Shown one piece after another: positions 44,856 through 57,155 of a stretch of DNA of 64,000 nucleotides. The notes beneath the pieces were generated by a model that worked only from the letters and a program-made list of their open reading frames with translations, was not told where the DNA came from and ran no database searches. The position numbers and the translations under genes were made by a program. Source of the DNA: Physcomitrium patens (taxonomy: Eukaryota; Streptophyta; Bryopsida; Funariales; Funariaceae); assembly GCF_000002425.4 (NCBI RefSeq), contig NC_037274.1:12663909-12727908 (forward strand), read 5' to 3'. The stretch's first letter is position 1. Every line of letters starts with the position of its first letter.

Positions 44856-46436
44856 CTTGAAGTCTTTCCACTAGTTGAAACAAGTGCGGCATAAATGACA
44901 CAAGGTGATCCTTTTTTTAGAGCATGCAAGAAAGCTCTTGCACCTACATATATGAGTTTAATTATATTAGACTTATGACTTTCTACTTGATTAACTATGC
45001 TCTTAGTTATACTTTTAGAAAAGTCAAGACTAGAAGAAGTCCAATCTATTTTAGGATTACATTTTTCTAGCCATGATAAACCTAAAATGATTGGATTAGA
45101 AGGAGATTTAATGATATTAAATATTACAAAGCTACTATGACCATTAGTTGCAACTTCTATAGAAAGGTTTCATGAGTATCATCTCCTAAAGATAATGGAC
45201 GACCATCTAAGACTTCTACATGAAAAGGTTTAGTTTTCTTCACTAAAAGTGTGTTATATCTTTTAGCAAATTCTTCATCTAAGAAACATACTGAGGCTCC
45301 TGAATCTAGCAAGGCAGAGGCTTTGTGATGTTTAGGTCCTAAAATAACATCTATCGCAAAACAAAGAGAGGATTTTGAAGAGAGAATATGACCTTCACTA
45401 GGTATTGTACAAGGTTCCAACCTCACGGCCCCTATTGTAACAAGACAAATTCATTTTCCAACATAATATCGTTTTGATAGCCGTACTCCTCATTTTATGG
45501 TTGTATCGCTTCTTTAGGCAATGTTGAGTAGTGTACTTAGGTTCTCTATAATATAAGCACAATCCTTCCTAACAATGACGAGCCTTTTCTTGCTCAATAA
45601 GAGGTTTAAAAAGTATTCCATTAATTTATATATCTTCTATTTTTGAATGTATGTGTTAAAGAGATGTTAGTGTTGCCATTGAATTATAGTAACGTTGAGG
45701 TCCACTTATACAATTCTCAAATCAAAATTCAAAAAGATGATTGTCGCACTTTACAACAAAATCAATAGCTTAATTCAATGTTTGAGGATCAAGTAAGTTA
45801 AGCATTAATTTTGCTATATTATATTCTAATCCATACAAAAATTGGCTAATAAGTACCGCATCATCCCACTTGATATCAATTGCAAGTTGTCAAAACTATG
45901 AAGCATACAACATTACCGATCGATTGCCATGTCGTAAAATATGAATCTTGTTGGTTGTAACATGAATTACATCATGGTCTCTATACATGAATTGAAACTC
46001 CCCTAAAAAGTATCTAGATTATTCAATATTCGATCTTCTCATTTAAAAAAAGTTAAAAATCATGATAATGATAAACTTGAAAGAAGCGTACCAATGAATC
46101 TAACTTATGATCTTGGAATTAGATAGCTTTGGGATTGAAGTTCAATCTCAAGTTATACTTGATTGATAAATCCTCTAAACTTTGATTTAGTGTCCTCAAA
46201 CTTCTCGAATAGGGTAATACTTGATTCTCTAACACTGGAAGGATATTCCATTATAGGAGAAGGAACATGATTTGGTGTAGATGTTGAAGCAGCTCCAATC
46301 ATTTCTATATCTTCATTTCCTGCCAATCTTGTTGCTCCTTGTAGTAGTGAATTGAGTTGATACATTGCAAGTATTAACTCTCTCAATTGCTCTTGCATTT
46401 GTGCCATTGCACTCTTCATTTGAGTAAGTTCTGCCA
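44856..46436 (-). pseudogene. E2 chromovirus gag and protease, truncated
   Basis: Second copy of the E1 block, starting at the place that corresponds to 26,803 of E1. Protease 45,426-45,157 has ALLDSGASVCFLDEEFAKRY, with the active-site Asp-Ser-Gly kept. Gag begins at ATG 46,436 with MAELTQMKSAMAQMQEQ and continues EKFEDTKSKFRGFINQV. Reverse transcriptase is cut off by the junction with T3. In this part E1 and E2 differ by roughly 5-8 percent by eye. Confidence 0.8.
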
Positions 46437-46617
46437 TGATAATATTTAGAAAAGAGAAGATGTCTAATATCGCTCAAGACAAATAGAAGAGAGGACTTGA
46501 GAACAAAGAAAATACTAAGAACAATATCAGTTTAGAAGAGGATAATCCGTAACTTTTAATATGCTTATGTCTTATCAAGAGAAAGGAATAATCTACTCTT
46601 AATCAAGATTAGACAAA

Positions 46618-47200
46618 GCTTTGATATTATAAATATACTCTTATCAATCTGTTAAGAATAAAAACTTAATAAAAATAAATAAACAAGTGAGACTTTTCTC
46701 AAAGAAAGATGACAAAATAGAAATAACTAAATATGTATATTAAAAAAGAAACTAGAATGGCTATTGCCAAAAGACAAGAAAACTAAAGGCCCTTGAAACT
46801 AGACTAGAAACAAGAAAGGAATTGACAAGAGTGAAGAAGGATTCACTCTTGCCTCTATATATACTATCTACTTAGAAGCTATGTGGCGGTGTTCTATAGG
46901 ACCTTCAAAAAACGTGTTGATATTATACAACACGTATCTTAACTTGCAAGGCAAGTTTTCTATGTGGATGCCACATAGTTAGCTTAATTTGCAAGCTACC
47001 AATATGTGTGGCATGTGGTTAACTTGTTGACCAATTTTCTAACCTACTAATCAAGTATAAATATATGTAAAGTCAGAGCAACATCTATAAAGCTTCTAGG
47101 AAGCTTTTCTATAAGATATTATGAAATTAATATACTTTTACATACTTCTACCTATTCATATCACTTAGATAATAATTACAATAAATATATGTCCATAACA
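46618..47200 (-). repeat. E2 primer site and 5' LTR
   Basis: Primer site 46,618-46,629 (TAATATCAAAGC on the minus strand) and a 571-bp LTR, 46,630-47,200, the same length as in E1 and about 98-99 percent identical by eye, including the inverted-repeat string. Confidence 0.8.
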
Positions 47201-48440
47201 CTTGATTGGCAATATCTCTCCAACTGAAATATATTTCTTATTAGATTTATGTTTTCTTTATAGGATATTTGGTTATAATTTCTAAGTAAAACTTAAAAAT
47301 TTATTTTTTGTCTTATATTGATTTAATAATCTACTATTAATTTATCTAAAAATAAATTATTCAAGTTGAAGAAATATAATTAAAATAATTAAAAATGATT
47401 GACATATTGACTAAAGTACAAATTATTATAATAATAATTGAAAGATCTTACTATAATATGGTTATATCAATGCTATTACATCAAATTCTATTAAAACTTT
47501 AAAATTTAGCATTCATAGCCAAGAATAGTATTGAGATGTATAACATATTAAAAAGTCTCAATGTTGTATTAATTTTGCATATGCCTAAACTTTCTTTAAC
47601 ATAGCAATCCACTTAGCATTTTTATCCAATGTGGCATCTTATTCATGTGGAATTATAATATAATATTAGAAATTAAAATTAAAATTCTAGATTATACATT
47701 ATAAAATTGAAGTTTTATGATCTAAGTTGTATAATTAAAAAAATAAGATTTAAATTGTAGTTTTATAATTTTTTAGAGGATTATTTGTTTAAAATAAAAA
47801 TAAATGAGTATAAGATTTAGAACTGAAGGCTTAGAGTTTAGGATATAGGATTTAGGTTTATGACATAAAATTTACATAGGATGTATAACTCTAAAATCTA
47901 AGATTTACATAGATTATAAAAAATTCAAAAAATTATCATTGAAGTGTGTAAAAAGAAAGTAGATTTAAAAATTTATAAAAATAAATTAAATTAGATGTAA
48001 ATTATGACACTAAAGAATTGAAGACATTAAGTAGTGATAGATTGATTAATGGATAATTAATACTTATATAATGTATTAGTTAGTAAGTAATTAATACTTG
48101 AATAATAAATTGATTATATACATATAAAATATCTCCAAAATGGTACATAAATGCTTTAGTTGATTTTGACATGAAATAGAGTACTATTTGGTAACAACAT
48201 CAATAATAATGTCATATGGCAGCTACATCAATAATGGTGCCATGTAGCACTTAAAAAACCAATTTAGTATTTTTTTTATTTTTTATTTTTTTACTTTATT
48301 TTAATTATTTAATTTACTTATTTTATTGATTTATCAATATATATATGTATATATTTTTTTCATCCTAGATAAAAGACCAAGTAGCTAAAAAAGAATTGAC
48401 ATACTTAACTAATTGATTATTTAATTTTTTTAATCTTGGT

Positions 48441-48476
<36 letters not shown>

Positions 48477-48859
48477 AGGTCTGAGAGTAGGTGGATAATA
48501 AGGAGTTGAGACAAAAAAGAGTTGGCACTTACACAAATGAGCGGGATAAGTGTTTAGAGCTTGCATCAAGACAAAGAAACTGGTCGTGTTAAGAAGTTAG
48601 GGAGGAGGTTCAAAACTTTCTTTAAGACCAAGACTTGCATCAGAACTAGAAAGAGAAGAAGAAAGTCTAAGACTTATATCTAGATAGGAACTTATTCCAA
48701 GACTAAGAGTTAGGACAAGACTAAGAATTTAAGGTAGAAGTCTAATACATGTGCAAAGTCTATGTGTCTCAAAGGAACTAGAAATAGAAAAAAAGATGTC
48801 TTTGACTTAAGTCAAGCCTAAGAGTTGTAGTAGAATTAAGAAGTTGAAGAAGTATTTAC
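47201..48859. repeat. Repeat G, copy 3
   Basis: Near-identical to 29,146-30,799, including a poly-T tract at about 48,443-48,472. It ends GAAGTATTTAC and continues into unique DNA (AAATAAAGAACTTGC), so it holds the uninterrupted version of the T3 insertion site. Confidence 0.75.
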
Positions 48860-49214
48860 AAATAAAGAACTTGCATAATATTTTAAAGTCACCACAAAAC
48901 TTGTAGATACGAAAAATTAGAGAAATAAAGTTATTTCAAAATCAAAAAATAAAATATTTTTTTATAAAATATAAATATTCTATAATAAATATTAAATTAT
49001 AAATATTGAATTTTTAACTTAAATTTTGAATTTGGAATGTATGATATCTATTTAAAATATTTAACTAGATTTTTTAAATTAAAATTTATTTTATTTATAG
49101 AAGCATTTAAATAAAAATCTTAAAATATCTTTACTATAACAAGTTTGGTAGAAAATTTTCAATATAACAAAGATTTATACTAATATGATGGAACTTGAAA
49201 CTTCACTAAATACT
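48860..49214 (-). other. 3' flank of the kinase-lectin gene
   Basis: AT-rich, no element homology seen. On the minus strand, overlapping AATAAA motifs at 49,085-49,095 lie about 120 bases after the stop codon and could serve as the polyadenylation signal. Confidence 0.5.
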
Positions 49215-50423
49215 TTAATCTTCTATTAGATGACTTGGATCACCTTCTTCTTGACCATTAGGAATGATCCAAACACCCAGTTTATCAAGAAGAACTCCAC
49301 TTGCTCCAAAAAATCCAATTACTTCTCCACTACTACTTTTGAATTGTTTACCAATAGTCTCATCACCGAAAGGTCCAAAAATTTGGAAATTAGTATGTAT
49401 AGTAAGTGAGACTACACTAATAAGGCCAACCATGTGGTCTCCTACTCTTACTTCATGTGGGGCTATTGATCCTCTGATTTGTTTGATGTATTCACCAGGT
49501 TCAAAGTCAATCTAGAGTTACACAAATAAAATCCATAAAATTCATTAATAATGACTCTTTTTAAAAAAATCTATATAAAAATCAAACAAATAATAATGAA
49601 TAAATTAAAATAATATATTAATTATATAGCTATATATTATACATTTAAGATAAACATTTTTATTTTCATTTTTGAATTAAAAAAATAATATAAAGATCAA
49701 TTACCTTGCGGTAGGTGGTTCCAATGATTCCATTAGAATGTCTTTCTATGTGCTCTTGTCCATCAGGTTCAATATATCCCACTTCAAATAATCCAATTCC
49801 AGGTGGAGATTGTTGATATTTCAAATTGATCCATTTAATAAAAGAACCCACATGATTAAATAATCCAGTTGTTTTTTTAGGTTCGTCACGTCCCCATGGT
49901 CCTTGCTTGATGCCCTACATAAATGCAATCACATGAAAACAATTCTCACTTTCTTAGTAAATAGCACCAAGATCACTATTCTAGTGCATTTCAATGCTAT
50001 TTGTTTGTTTGTTTTTTAAAGTACAAACCTACCTCGTTCTTTGGGTACATTCTTTGGAAGACATTAAATGTACTAACACGAATACAAACTAAAATTCCGA
50101 TCAATCTGGTCTCACGTAATACGATCACAAGCAGGCAAGCTCTTTCATGTTTGCGGAACAATGTGAAGCAACATATTCATTTGTTTAACCATGGCTGAAT
50201 GTTGAACTGTTGGTTGGATTCACCCTGCTTCTATGAGAGTGTGCGTATATACATATACATATATACACATGTATATAAATTGAAAGGTTGGTTTGAATTC
50301 CACATCAAAGAACATACTGCTACTCAAAACTAACACAAGTTCTGCATACCTGTGCCCTCTTGGCCTTGAATTTGAGTTCATTTAAAATGTCATCATGTAC
50401 AACCTTGAGCATTTTGTGATCAC
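49215..50423 (-). other. Exons 2-4 of the kinase-lectin gene: linker and jacalin-like domain
   Basis: Exon 2 (74 nt) encodes a charged helical linker, GDHKMLKVVHDD to KFKAKRAQ. Exon 3 (210 nt) and exon 4 (297 nt) encode one jacalin fold of about 155 residues. The GPWG start, the YGPFG-like FGPFG strand and the terminal G-x6-LD-x-LG loop are family landmarks; the loop Asp that usually contacts sugar is present. If the exons were instead a separate gene, exon 2 would need its own promoter and an ATG at MLKVV, and the phase match to the kinase donor would be coincidental. Confidence 0.78.
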
Positions 50424-52187
50424 CTAAAAGACACAATGCCGATAAGTTTTAGCATAATTAGGATCAAGAAGTCCGAGGTGAGGTGGTTGAAATCCGGTGT
50501 CGAGTATGTTGACAGTTCAAAAGAAATCTACTGATTTGAAGATAGCGATGCTATTGACCAACTCACCTTGCAGGAGCAGCCCTTTGATGAACCTCAGCTC
50601 TTCACAAATTTCAGCAAAATTTGGCCGGATATGAAAATTTCCAGTCCAACATCTTTGAATCAAACATTGCAACCGTGGAGGATATGCTTCCTTTGAAAGA
50701 TCTGGTCTCGACTTTAGATTATCGTTCGCCTTCACTTTCTTCTTCAATTCCATATGGCCCATATCTCCAAAAGCTTTCTCCCCAGTTAGAATCTCAGCGC
50801 ACATAATACCAAAGCTGTAAGCATCAGCTTTCATAGGATTAAGCTTAGCTCTTTTTTCCGTGTTGTCTTTTTCTTTAAAGACCTCTGGTGCCATATACCT
50901 TGAAGTACCAGTGTTCCAAGTTTGGTCTGTATATGTCTTACTGGCTTTTTTGGTTTTTGTCAGACCAAAATCAGTAATCTTCACTGAACAAGCTCTCAAC
51001 AGTTTGCTCAGGGGATCAATTTCAACATTCACAAGAACATTCCCAGGCTTGAGATCACGATGCGCCATATGCATGCTGTGAATGTACCTTACGCCTTCCG
51101 CAATTTTGAGCATCAGTACAACTGCTTCAACATGTGAAAGTTTACTGCCGCTATCTTTCCTCTCCTGCAAAAAATCAGATAGATCCATGTCCATCTTTTC
51201 CATGATGAGGAAGCACTTGTCCTCTTTTTTAGAATAGAACAAGAGGCGCACAATATGAGGGTGATGCCCCAGCTTCTGTATCGCTGCCATTTCCTGATCA
51301 AAGGATGTTGTACTCTCCTGCTCGAAAATCTTGATTGCGAAGGTGCCTCCCAAAAGATTTATTTTTCGAACCTCTCCGCCTGTACCTTTACCAAGTGATT
51401 CGCCACGAAGGCGATGTAGTAGATTTCGTGGACTCATGAATAACAAATTGGAGGACGATGTAACCAAGTTCATCCCATTTGAATTCATTGTTGATTGCTC
51501 CTCGCCTTGATCTATCATAACTTTCATCTTTTCGAGCAATTGATTTGCAAGTTCTCTTTCTGTCGAGTCGTGCAGCTTCTTAGACATGAAAATGAGACTG
51601 TTCTTGACGATCACCTCATTTTCCTTCTTCGCTGTCTCCAGAGTTTCTTCGTCTTCCTTACTCAACTCAGCGTTGTACAACAGTGGTTCAATTCTGACCT
51701 TGGAATTTCCGCAGATGTTTTGAAGAACATCCATGTGCCATTTGAGGTCGTATAGAAGTTCTGAAAAGGTCTCTTTCATATCACCTTGCTCAATTGCTGC
51801 TATTAGCCATCGTGAACTGGCGATGCGGCCGGACAAAATGACCCTTTTGGCGTCGAGAAGAGTTCGGAGGAGCTCTTGCAGCACTGGAATTGTTTTCCCA
51901 TCAACATCGAGTGATATTGATTGCTGAACTTTTTCCAAAGTAACTCGTGTCTCTGAAAGTCTATGGATGAGCAGGTCATATAGGTGCATGTTCATGAGAT
52001 AATTTCTGCTTGATCTTTTAACTGACTTGGCTATCGTTCCCTTGCAGCGGTTTAGCAGATCAATTGCACCTTGCTCGGAAATATCGGGTTTCCACCAGCT
52101 AAACAACCAAAGGATGCATAGGTAAGCGATAAAGAGTGCAATTAATGTTGCAACAATACGCTGCAGGAAGAGGGCGAAACTTTCCAT
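49215..52187 (-). CDS. Membrane-anchored protein kinase with C-terminal jacalin-like lectin domain
   Basis: Predicted four-exon gene: 52,187-50,567, 50,423-50,350, 49,914-49,705, 49,511-49,215; 2,202 nt, 733 residues. Donors are AAG|GTGAGT, CAG|GTATGC and AAG|GTAATT; acceptors are TTTTAG, ATGTAG and CTCTAG; phases agree throughout. Start chosen at MESFALF, since codons upstream run through a poly-G/C tract. Residues 8-32 form a membrane helix. Residues about 37-230 are helical, like a HeLo/MCAfunc-type bundle (inference). The kinase spans about 262-540: GKGTGGEV, K286 in FAIKIF, E299, HRDLKPGN (D378), DFG (D406), MAPE, DAYSFG and R521, so activity is expected (Ser/Thr, TKL-like). Residues 566-720 are jacalin-like: GIKQGPWG, SIAPHEVRVGDH, FGPFGDETIGKQF, GASGVLLDKLG. 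Likely membrane-linked signalling with sugar recognition; unproven. Splicing is predicted only from sequence. Confidence 0.82.
50424..50566 (-). other. Intron 1 of the kinase-lectin gene, with read-through stop
   Basis: 143 bp, GT-AG. If retained, translation runs on for ELVNSIAIFKSVDFF and stops at 50,517, giving a 556-residue kinase without lectin. Confidence 0.65.
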
Positions 52188-52221
52188 CTTAGAATGGCAG
52201 AACTTTGGATGATATGAATTA

Positions 52222-52243
52222 GGGGGGAGGGGGGGGGGGGGGG
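52222..52243. repeat. G-rich tract in the 5' flank
   Basis: AGGGGGGAGG followed by 13 G on the plus strand, so a C-rich tract 35-56 bases upstream of the kinase start on the coding strand. It may form a quadruplex on the template side. Confidence 0.85.
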
Positions 52244-53480
52244 TGATTGTTTGTGACCTCAGAAACCTTCGTGCACAAAAATTGAGTACACCTCTTTTAA
52301 TGACGTGGTTCTCTGAAAGAATTAGATTCATAAAAGTGACTTTCAGCTCTGCTGTAATATCCAGATCAAGCTGCAAGCCACAGTTCAGATGCGATAGATG
52401 AGTACCCTACAAAGCTGCTAGTGATCTGACCGTTGACTCGGCCGATGCTTTCATATTCTTTCAATTCAGTAACTTATTTCTATGAAAGAATGAGGCAACC
52501 TGAATCAGTTAAAGAGCCTTTGCAAATGACTCTTAAGAACGTCGGTATGTACACAACAGAACAAGTTTTGATCACAAAAGGTGTGTCATCGCTATCCAAC
52601 GACGAACAGTTTCAAAGAAACCTGATGATTGCCTCGAATTTTATAGATTCTATAGACCAAAACCTTCGCAATAAGATGACTTAGAAGCACAAGTTGTCAC
52701 AAAAACAAATCAAATATCACAATATGCAAACATGAAGTGTAACAGTCGCTGCTAACCTTAAATTAAGCTGGCAAATGGTTATAGTCTTACCCTCAAAGGG
52801 TTCAGAGCGAGCCAAATGACTCAGCCTTCGAAGAGGAGTGTCAAGTAACTAGTTACCTTTCCTTACGCTTGGGACCTAATCGACGAATAAGAATTGATAA
52901 AAACAAAACCAGCGCAACCCGGCAGTTTGTAGAGACAACGACAAACACCAAACACTACGTCCGGCAGACTAATTAAAGTTCCACCATTTTGCCGTATGGA
53001 CGTGCCAACTCAAGTCCTTGCAATCTGACTCTCCGACAAGAAGAAAGAGCGCCGAGCCTGTGCCGATAATCCAATGCGTGATCTGACTATCAGTCAGCAA
53101 CCATTTACCCAGCGGTCATTTCGTTCACCAGACTTACAATATCTCCTGCAGCCGAGCTGCGAGGATGAAGCGAGAGTGCGCAGCGGCCAAGTCACATCTC
53201 AGGGCAAGTATACATTTTGATGGAGCATATCACACCGCCAAAGATGCTTCTGTAAACTTAGTGCAGCACTGGCTGGTGTGCTTAAGGCGGATCGCAAGGT
53301 AACACATGACTCGCCTGCGCACAGTAATTTTAAAAGCAGCGCTGCAAAAATGAAAAAGCTCTAGCCAGAGGGAGGTGAAGGTGCCCTTTTGGCCACAACT
53401 AGCAGCATCGTATTCACTTCATGACAAGCCTCATCCTGCGAGAAACGCCTGCAAGGAAGACGCGGAATATTATTTTAGGG
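52244..53480. other. Upstream region of the kinase gene, higher GC, apparently single-copy
   Basis: I see no retroelement homology here. GC is higher than in the surroundings, notably 52,750-53,470. A plus-strand ORF at 52,433-52,684 (83 residues, MTRPMLSYSFNSV to NLRNKMT) is not recognised and may be chance. The promoter and 5' untranslated region of the kinase gene should lie here; I cannot place a TATA box. Confidence 0.45.
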
Positions 53481-55794
53481 TTGACCAGGAAACAAGAAGT
53501 GAATTATGAATGTCTGTACAAAGTCTGCACAATGTCTGTACTGTTATGTGGTGCATAATACAATGTCTGTGTTTTTAGGTGGTTCAAAATGTTTTTCTTA
53601 CATTGTTGAATAATTATAATGACTATTGATTAGTGTGGTCCTCTGGAATATGCAGTAGGACCATCTCAAAAGGAAGTTTTTTATAAAAATTTAAGATTTG
53701 TGTCAAAAAAATGTTCAAAGTAATTATCACAAATAAAAAAAAATCAATTTCTTTGTTTGTCATGATTGTTAGAATCAAGATATGAATTGACAAGTATAGA
53801 CTCATACCAAAAAAAAAATGTCTCATTTTATGACTTCTTTAATACCATTTTTAAGTGGTAAAATTTCTAAAAAGGAATTTTTCTTCATCAAGCAAGAAAC
53901 CTTTTAGGACTTTGTATGACTTTCTAAAAGGGATTTCGAGGTGCAAAATCCCCCAGCACTTAGGATCTATATATATATATATATATATATGGTCCAATGT
54001 CCTGGTACCACAATTTGAGAATCCAACAGTTTTGATACATTTTGCCTTTCAATGATTTAACAATGTAGGTTTTTTTCTTTGAAAAACAACCGTAAAAGAG
54101 ATAGGGAATATAACTTACTCAGTTTGCATGCTAAGGGGAGGCTGGGGGGAGCTCTGAGAGTGGGGGCAATTACCACTTGGATACAAACACAGTGGTACAG
54201 TTGTGGCTGATATACAGGGAATCAGACTATAGTTGGTGTACTGTGATATTGTACTAATCAGATGTGCAAGAGAGTTATTGGAAAAATCATGACAGTGTTG
54301 GTGGTATTGGCGCAGGGCCAGAGGTGGCAGAACAGGTCGTTATGTATCACTGTTGCAAAGTACTACATATCACAATTAATATGTAGAGCCCCTCCATTGG
54401 CAAGACTTGGCTAAACTAGCCAGTTTCCAATAAAATCCATCTGAGTAGGAGTCTCACTAATTTAATGTTAAAGTGATGTCAAGTTGGTGAGTGTTGCGGA
54501 ATGTATGGAGGTTAATTTTAAAAATATACCAATCCAATACTTAGTGTTTTAGAATTGCAGCAATATCAAAACAATGTCAAAATCATCATTTTTATGTCAA
54601 CTATACATATGCAATTTTGATATTCAATTGAAACAAAAAATATGGTGGTTATATTGACATTGAATGTTTGTTGAATTTAGCTAAAATAAACTCAATCAGC
54701 TAATCATTTCAATATGATGCAAACTTTTTATATAAAAATTATAATTCAAATTATATTATGTTATGGTCAATTTAGACAGTAATAAATTAATTAAATGTGT
54801 AACTTTATTATTAATTCATTATTTGGTTATATTATTTTATTTATTTATGTGTAGTGATGTATTCAAAATTTTCACATGATTATAAGTTTGATGAGTGAAA
54901 ATACACTTCTTATTTTTATTCAAAGAATTAGAAGAAGAAAAAAATATATAATTATATCAATTGGATCATTAAAAGCAACTTATATTGAATTCAAAGATAA
55001 TTTTATAATTTGGATCATTTGATTTCAAAATATTCTATATCATAATGACCAAATATCATATATTTTATCCAATTTAATCTATATTATTATCCAAAAACAA
55101 TGTGAGTTGTCTTAAAGTTTCCTTCTAAGTTAAATAACTATTTTTATTTAAATTTTTTCTTTGTAAGAAGTATTTTAGTAAATATTATATTGGTAATTTA
55201 AAAAAGATGATACTGATGAAGTCTTAGGCACAATTTTTGTTTAATGGCTGAATGATTTGTAAAAGTTTATAATCCACAATACATTTTATAATTTCTTCTG
55301 TTATTTGATGTAAAAATTATGATAGTTTGTGCTAAGATTTTTTTATTACTATTATTTAAATATTATGTTCGATTATAACCATGTGTGTTAGTTTTTTTTA
55401 TTATTATTATACTTAAATATATTAAAAATATTGATGCATTGCAAATCATGTTGGTTGCACCAAATTTTAATAGTAATTTTGTCACAATTTTTTTTTTTTC
55501 ATATAGAAAATAAAATAAAAAAAAGAGAGAATTCTAAGTTCCAAATCTTAGATTTTTTTGTTAATATTCACATACATAAACTTAATCCAACTATCCAAAA
55601 AGAAGATATTTATACAATCATTAAAGAATTTGTTGTCACTTTATGTGTTCAATAATCCTTCCATAAGTTCATTTATCAAAATTATGTAATAATAATTTTT
55701 AGTTTATTATTTTTTTATTTTATATATTATAATTTAATAATAAAAAATATAATAAAGTAAACCATTAATATTACATATTACATGATAATATTGT
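53481..55794. other. AT-rich intergenic DNA
   Basis: Nothing recognisable. An AT-repeat microsatellite lies at about 53,968-53,991. The stretch 54,090-54,500 has somewhat higher GC without a supported ORF. The short ORFs at 53,623, 53,855 and 55,431 are low-complexity. Confidence 0.5.
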
Positions 55795-56000
55795 AATATT
55801 ATCCTTCCTTCTAGATATGAATTCCATGAAGAGCATCTATCATCTTTTATAGATCTTGCAATTCTTCATCTTAGTTTTTATGGATTTTGTCAATAAAAAG
55901 CCTCACCTTTTTTTTATTGCATTTACAAGATTTTTTGTTGATTTCCATGTGTGTTTACTAATATTATATCCATTTTTATGATATACCATAGCTAATAAAT
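55795..56000 (-). pseudogene. E-family 3' terminal fragment
   Basis: Aligns with the end of E3: the CCTTCTAG block (57,121 in E3) and the chromodomain-end stretch TCTTCATCTT to TTTACTAATATTATAT (57,666-57,774 in E3). The about 0.48 kb between them in E3, including its 105-residue ORF, is absent here. Confidence 0.6.
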
Positions 56001-56093
56001 GAAAGAAAGAAGAACAAATTATATTTTAGTAAATCATATTTAAAAATATTAAAGAAAATTATCTTAGATAAAGATAATAAAACTAAAGGGTAC

Positions 56094-56525
56094 TATTATT
56101 TTTTTTTACAAAATAGGCTTCTACTTACTTTGTAGGGCCATAAGTAAAGCAAAACAAAGTAGATTAGAAAATAAAATGATATAAGCATATGTAAGAAGAA
56201 GTTAAGAATATATTTCAGCAAAATTTATCTCAAGAAGCCAAGAATTGATATCCAAAGAAGATGAGTTGTCAATCTGGATTAAAATCAGATCCTAAGGCAC
56301 AAAACTATACATCTATAGTAATTGTGTGGTTCTTTTGAAAATTTGAAAAAGAAATTAGAGAATAGACTTGATAAGATTTTTATAAGCATTAGCTTTTTAT
56401 GATTTGGATTTGTAATGATTTTGTAAGAGCTTTATAAAGTCAAGGTTAATTTAGATTTTTTGTGAAAAAAAATAAGATTGATATTTTAGACAATTTTGGA
56501 AGTATTGTAGTAGATCTACGTATGC
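56094..56525 (+). mobile_element. LTR fragment, family of A/B/C
   Basis: CTACTTACTTTGTAGGGCC and neighbouring bases are the reverse complement of LTR copy A near 1,860-1,915, and the match extends to about 56,525. It abuts the E3 LTR. Confidence 0.55.
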
Positions 56526-56559
56526 AATTCTATAAGTTGGCAAATATAGTTGTGCTTGA

Positions 56560-57113
56560 TGTATATTGTGTCAAGGACATGAATTGAAAGATGGTGCATA
56601 AATCAAAAGAAAAAGTGACAAAATAGAAATAAGGAAGTATGTGTATTAAAAAGAAACTGGAATCGCTTATTGCCAAAAGATAAAAAAAAACTTGAGACTC
56701 TTGAAACAAGACTAGAAGCAAGAAAAGAGTTGATATGAATAAAGAGGGCTTCAATCTTGTCTCTATATATTCTATCTAGCTAGAGGCTACGTGGCAATGT
56801 TCTACAAGACCTCCAATATGTGTTGACTTTGTAGGACACATGCCTTGAATTACAAGATAAGTTTTTCTATATGTTTGCTACATAATTAGCTTGTTCTTTA
56901 AGCTATCAATATGTGTGGCACATGGTTAACTTGTTGACTAAGTTTCTAACCTAAAAATCAACAATGGACACCTATAAAGTCAAAGCAGTGTCTATGAAGC
57001 TTCTAAAAAGTTTTTTTAGAGGATATTATAGAATTAACTTACTTTTACATACTTCTATCTACTTCCATCTATTTATATAGATAATTACTAGCTTATATGT
57101 ATATATCTATAAC
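56560..57113 (-). repeat. E3 3' LTR
   Basis: The minus strand starts TGTTATAG at 57,113, right after polypurine GAAGGAGGATTAA. It is homologous to the E1 and E2 LTRs, and the left end is eroded. Some of the E1 inverted repeats remain, such as ATGTGT/ACACAT and TAGCTT/AAGCTA. Confidence 0.7.
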
Positions 57114-57155
57114 ATTAATCCTCCTTCTAGGTACAAGTTCCACAAAGAGTGATTA

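Noticed and set aside
50517-50566. Kinase C-terminus ELVNSIAIFKSVDFF as the true protein end
   Set aside because: The donor AAG|GTGAGT and matching phase of the next exon make splicing more likely; kept only as a retained-intron form.
52188-52376. Kinase start 63 codons further upstream
   Set aside because: Those codons cross the poly-G/C tract (Pro run) and precede a good membrane helix; they look like 5' untranslated sequence.
56530-56754. Hydrophobic 74-residue minus ORF
   Set aside because: It lies across the E3 LTR and its junction with another LTR fragment; no support as a gene.
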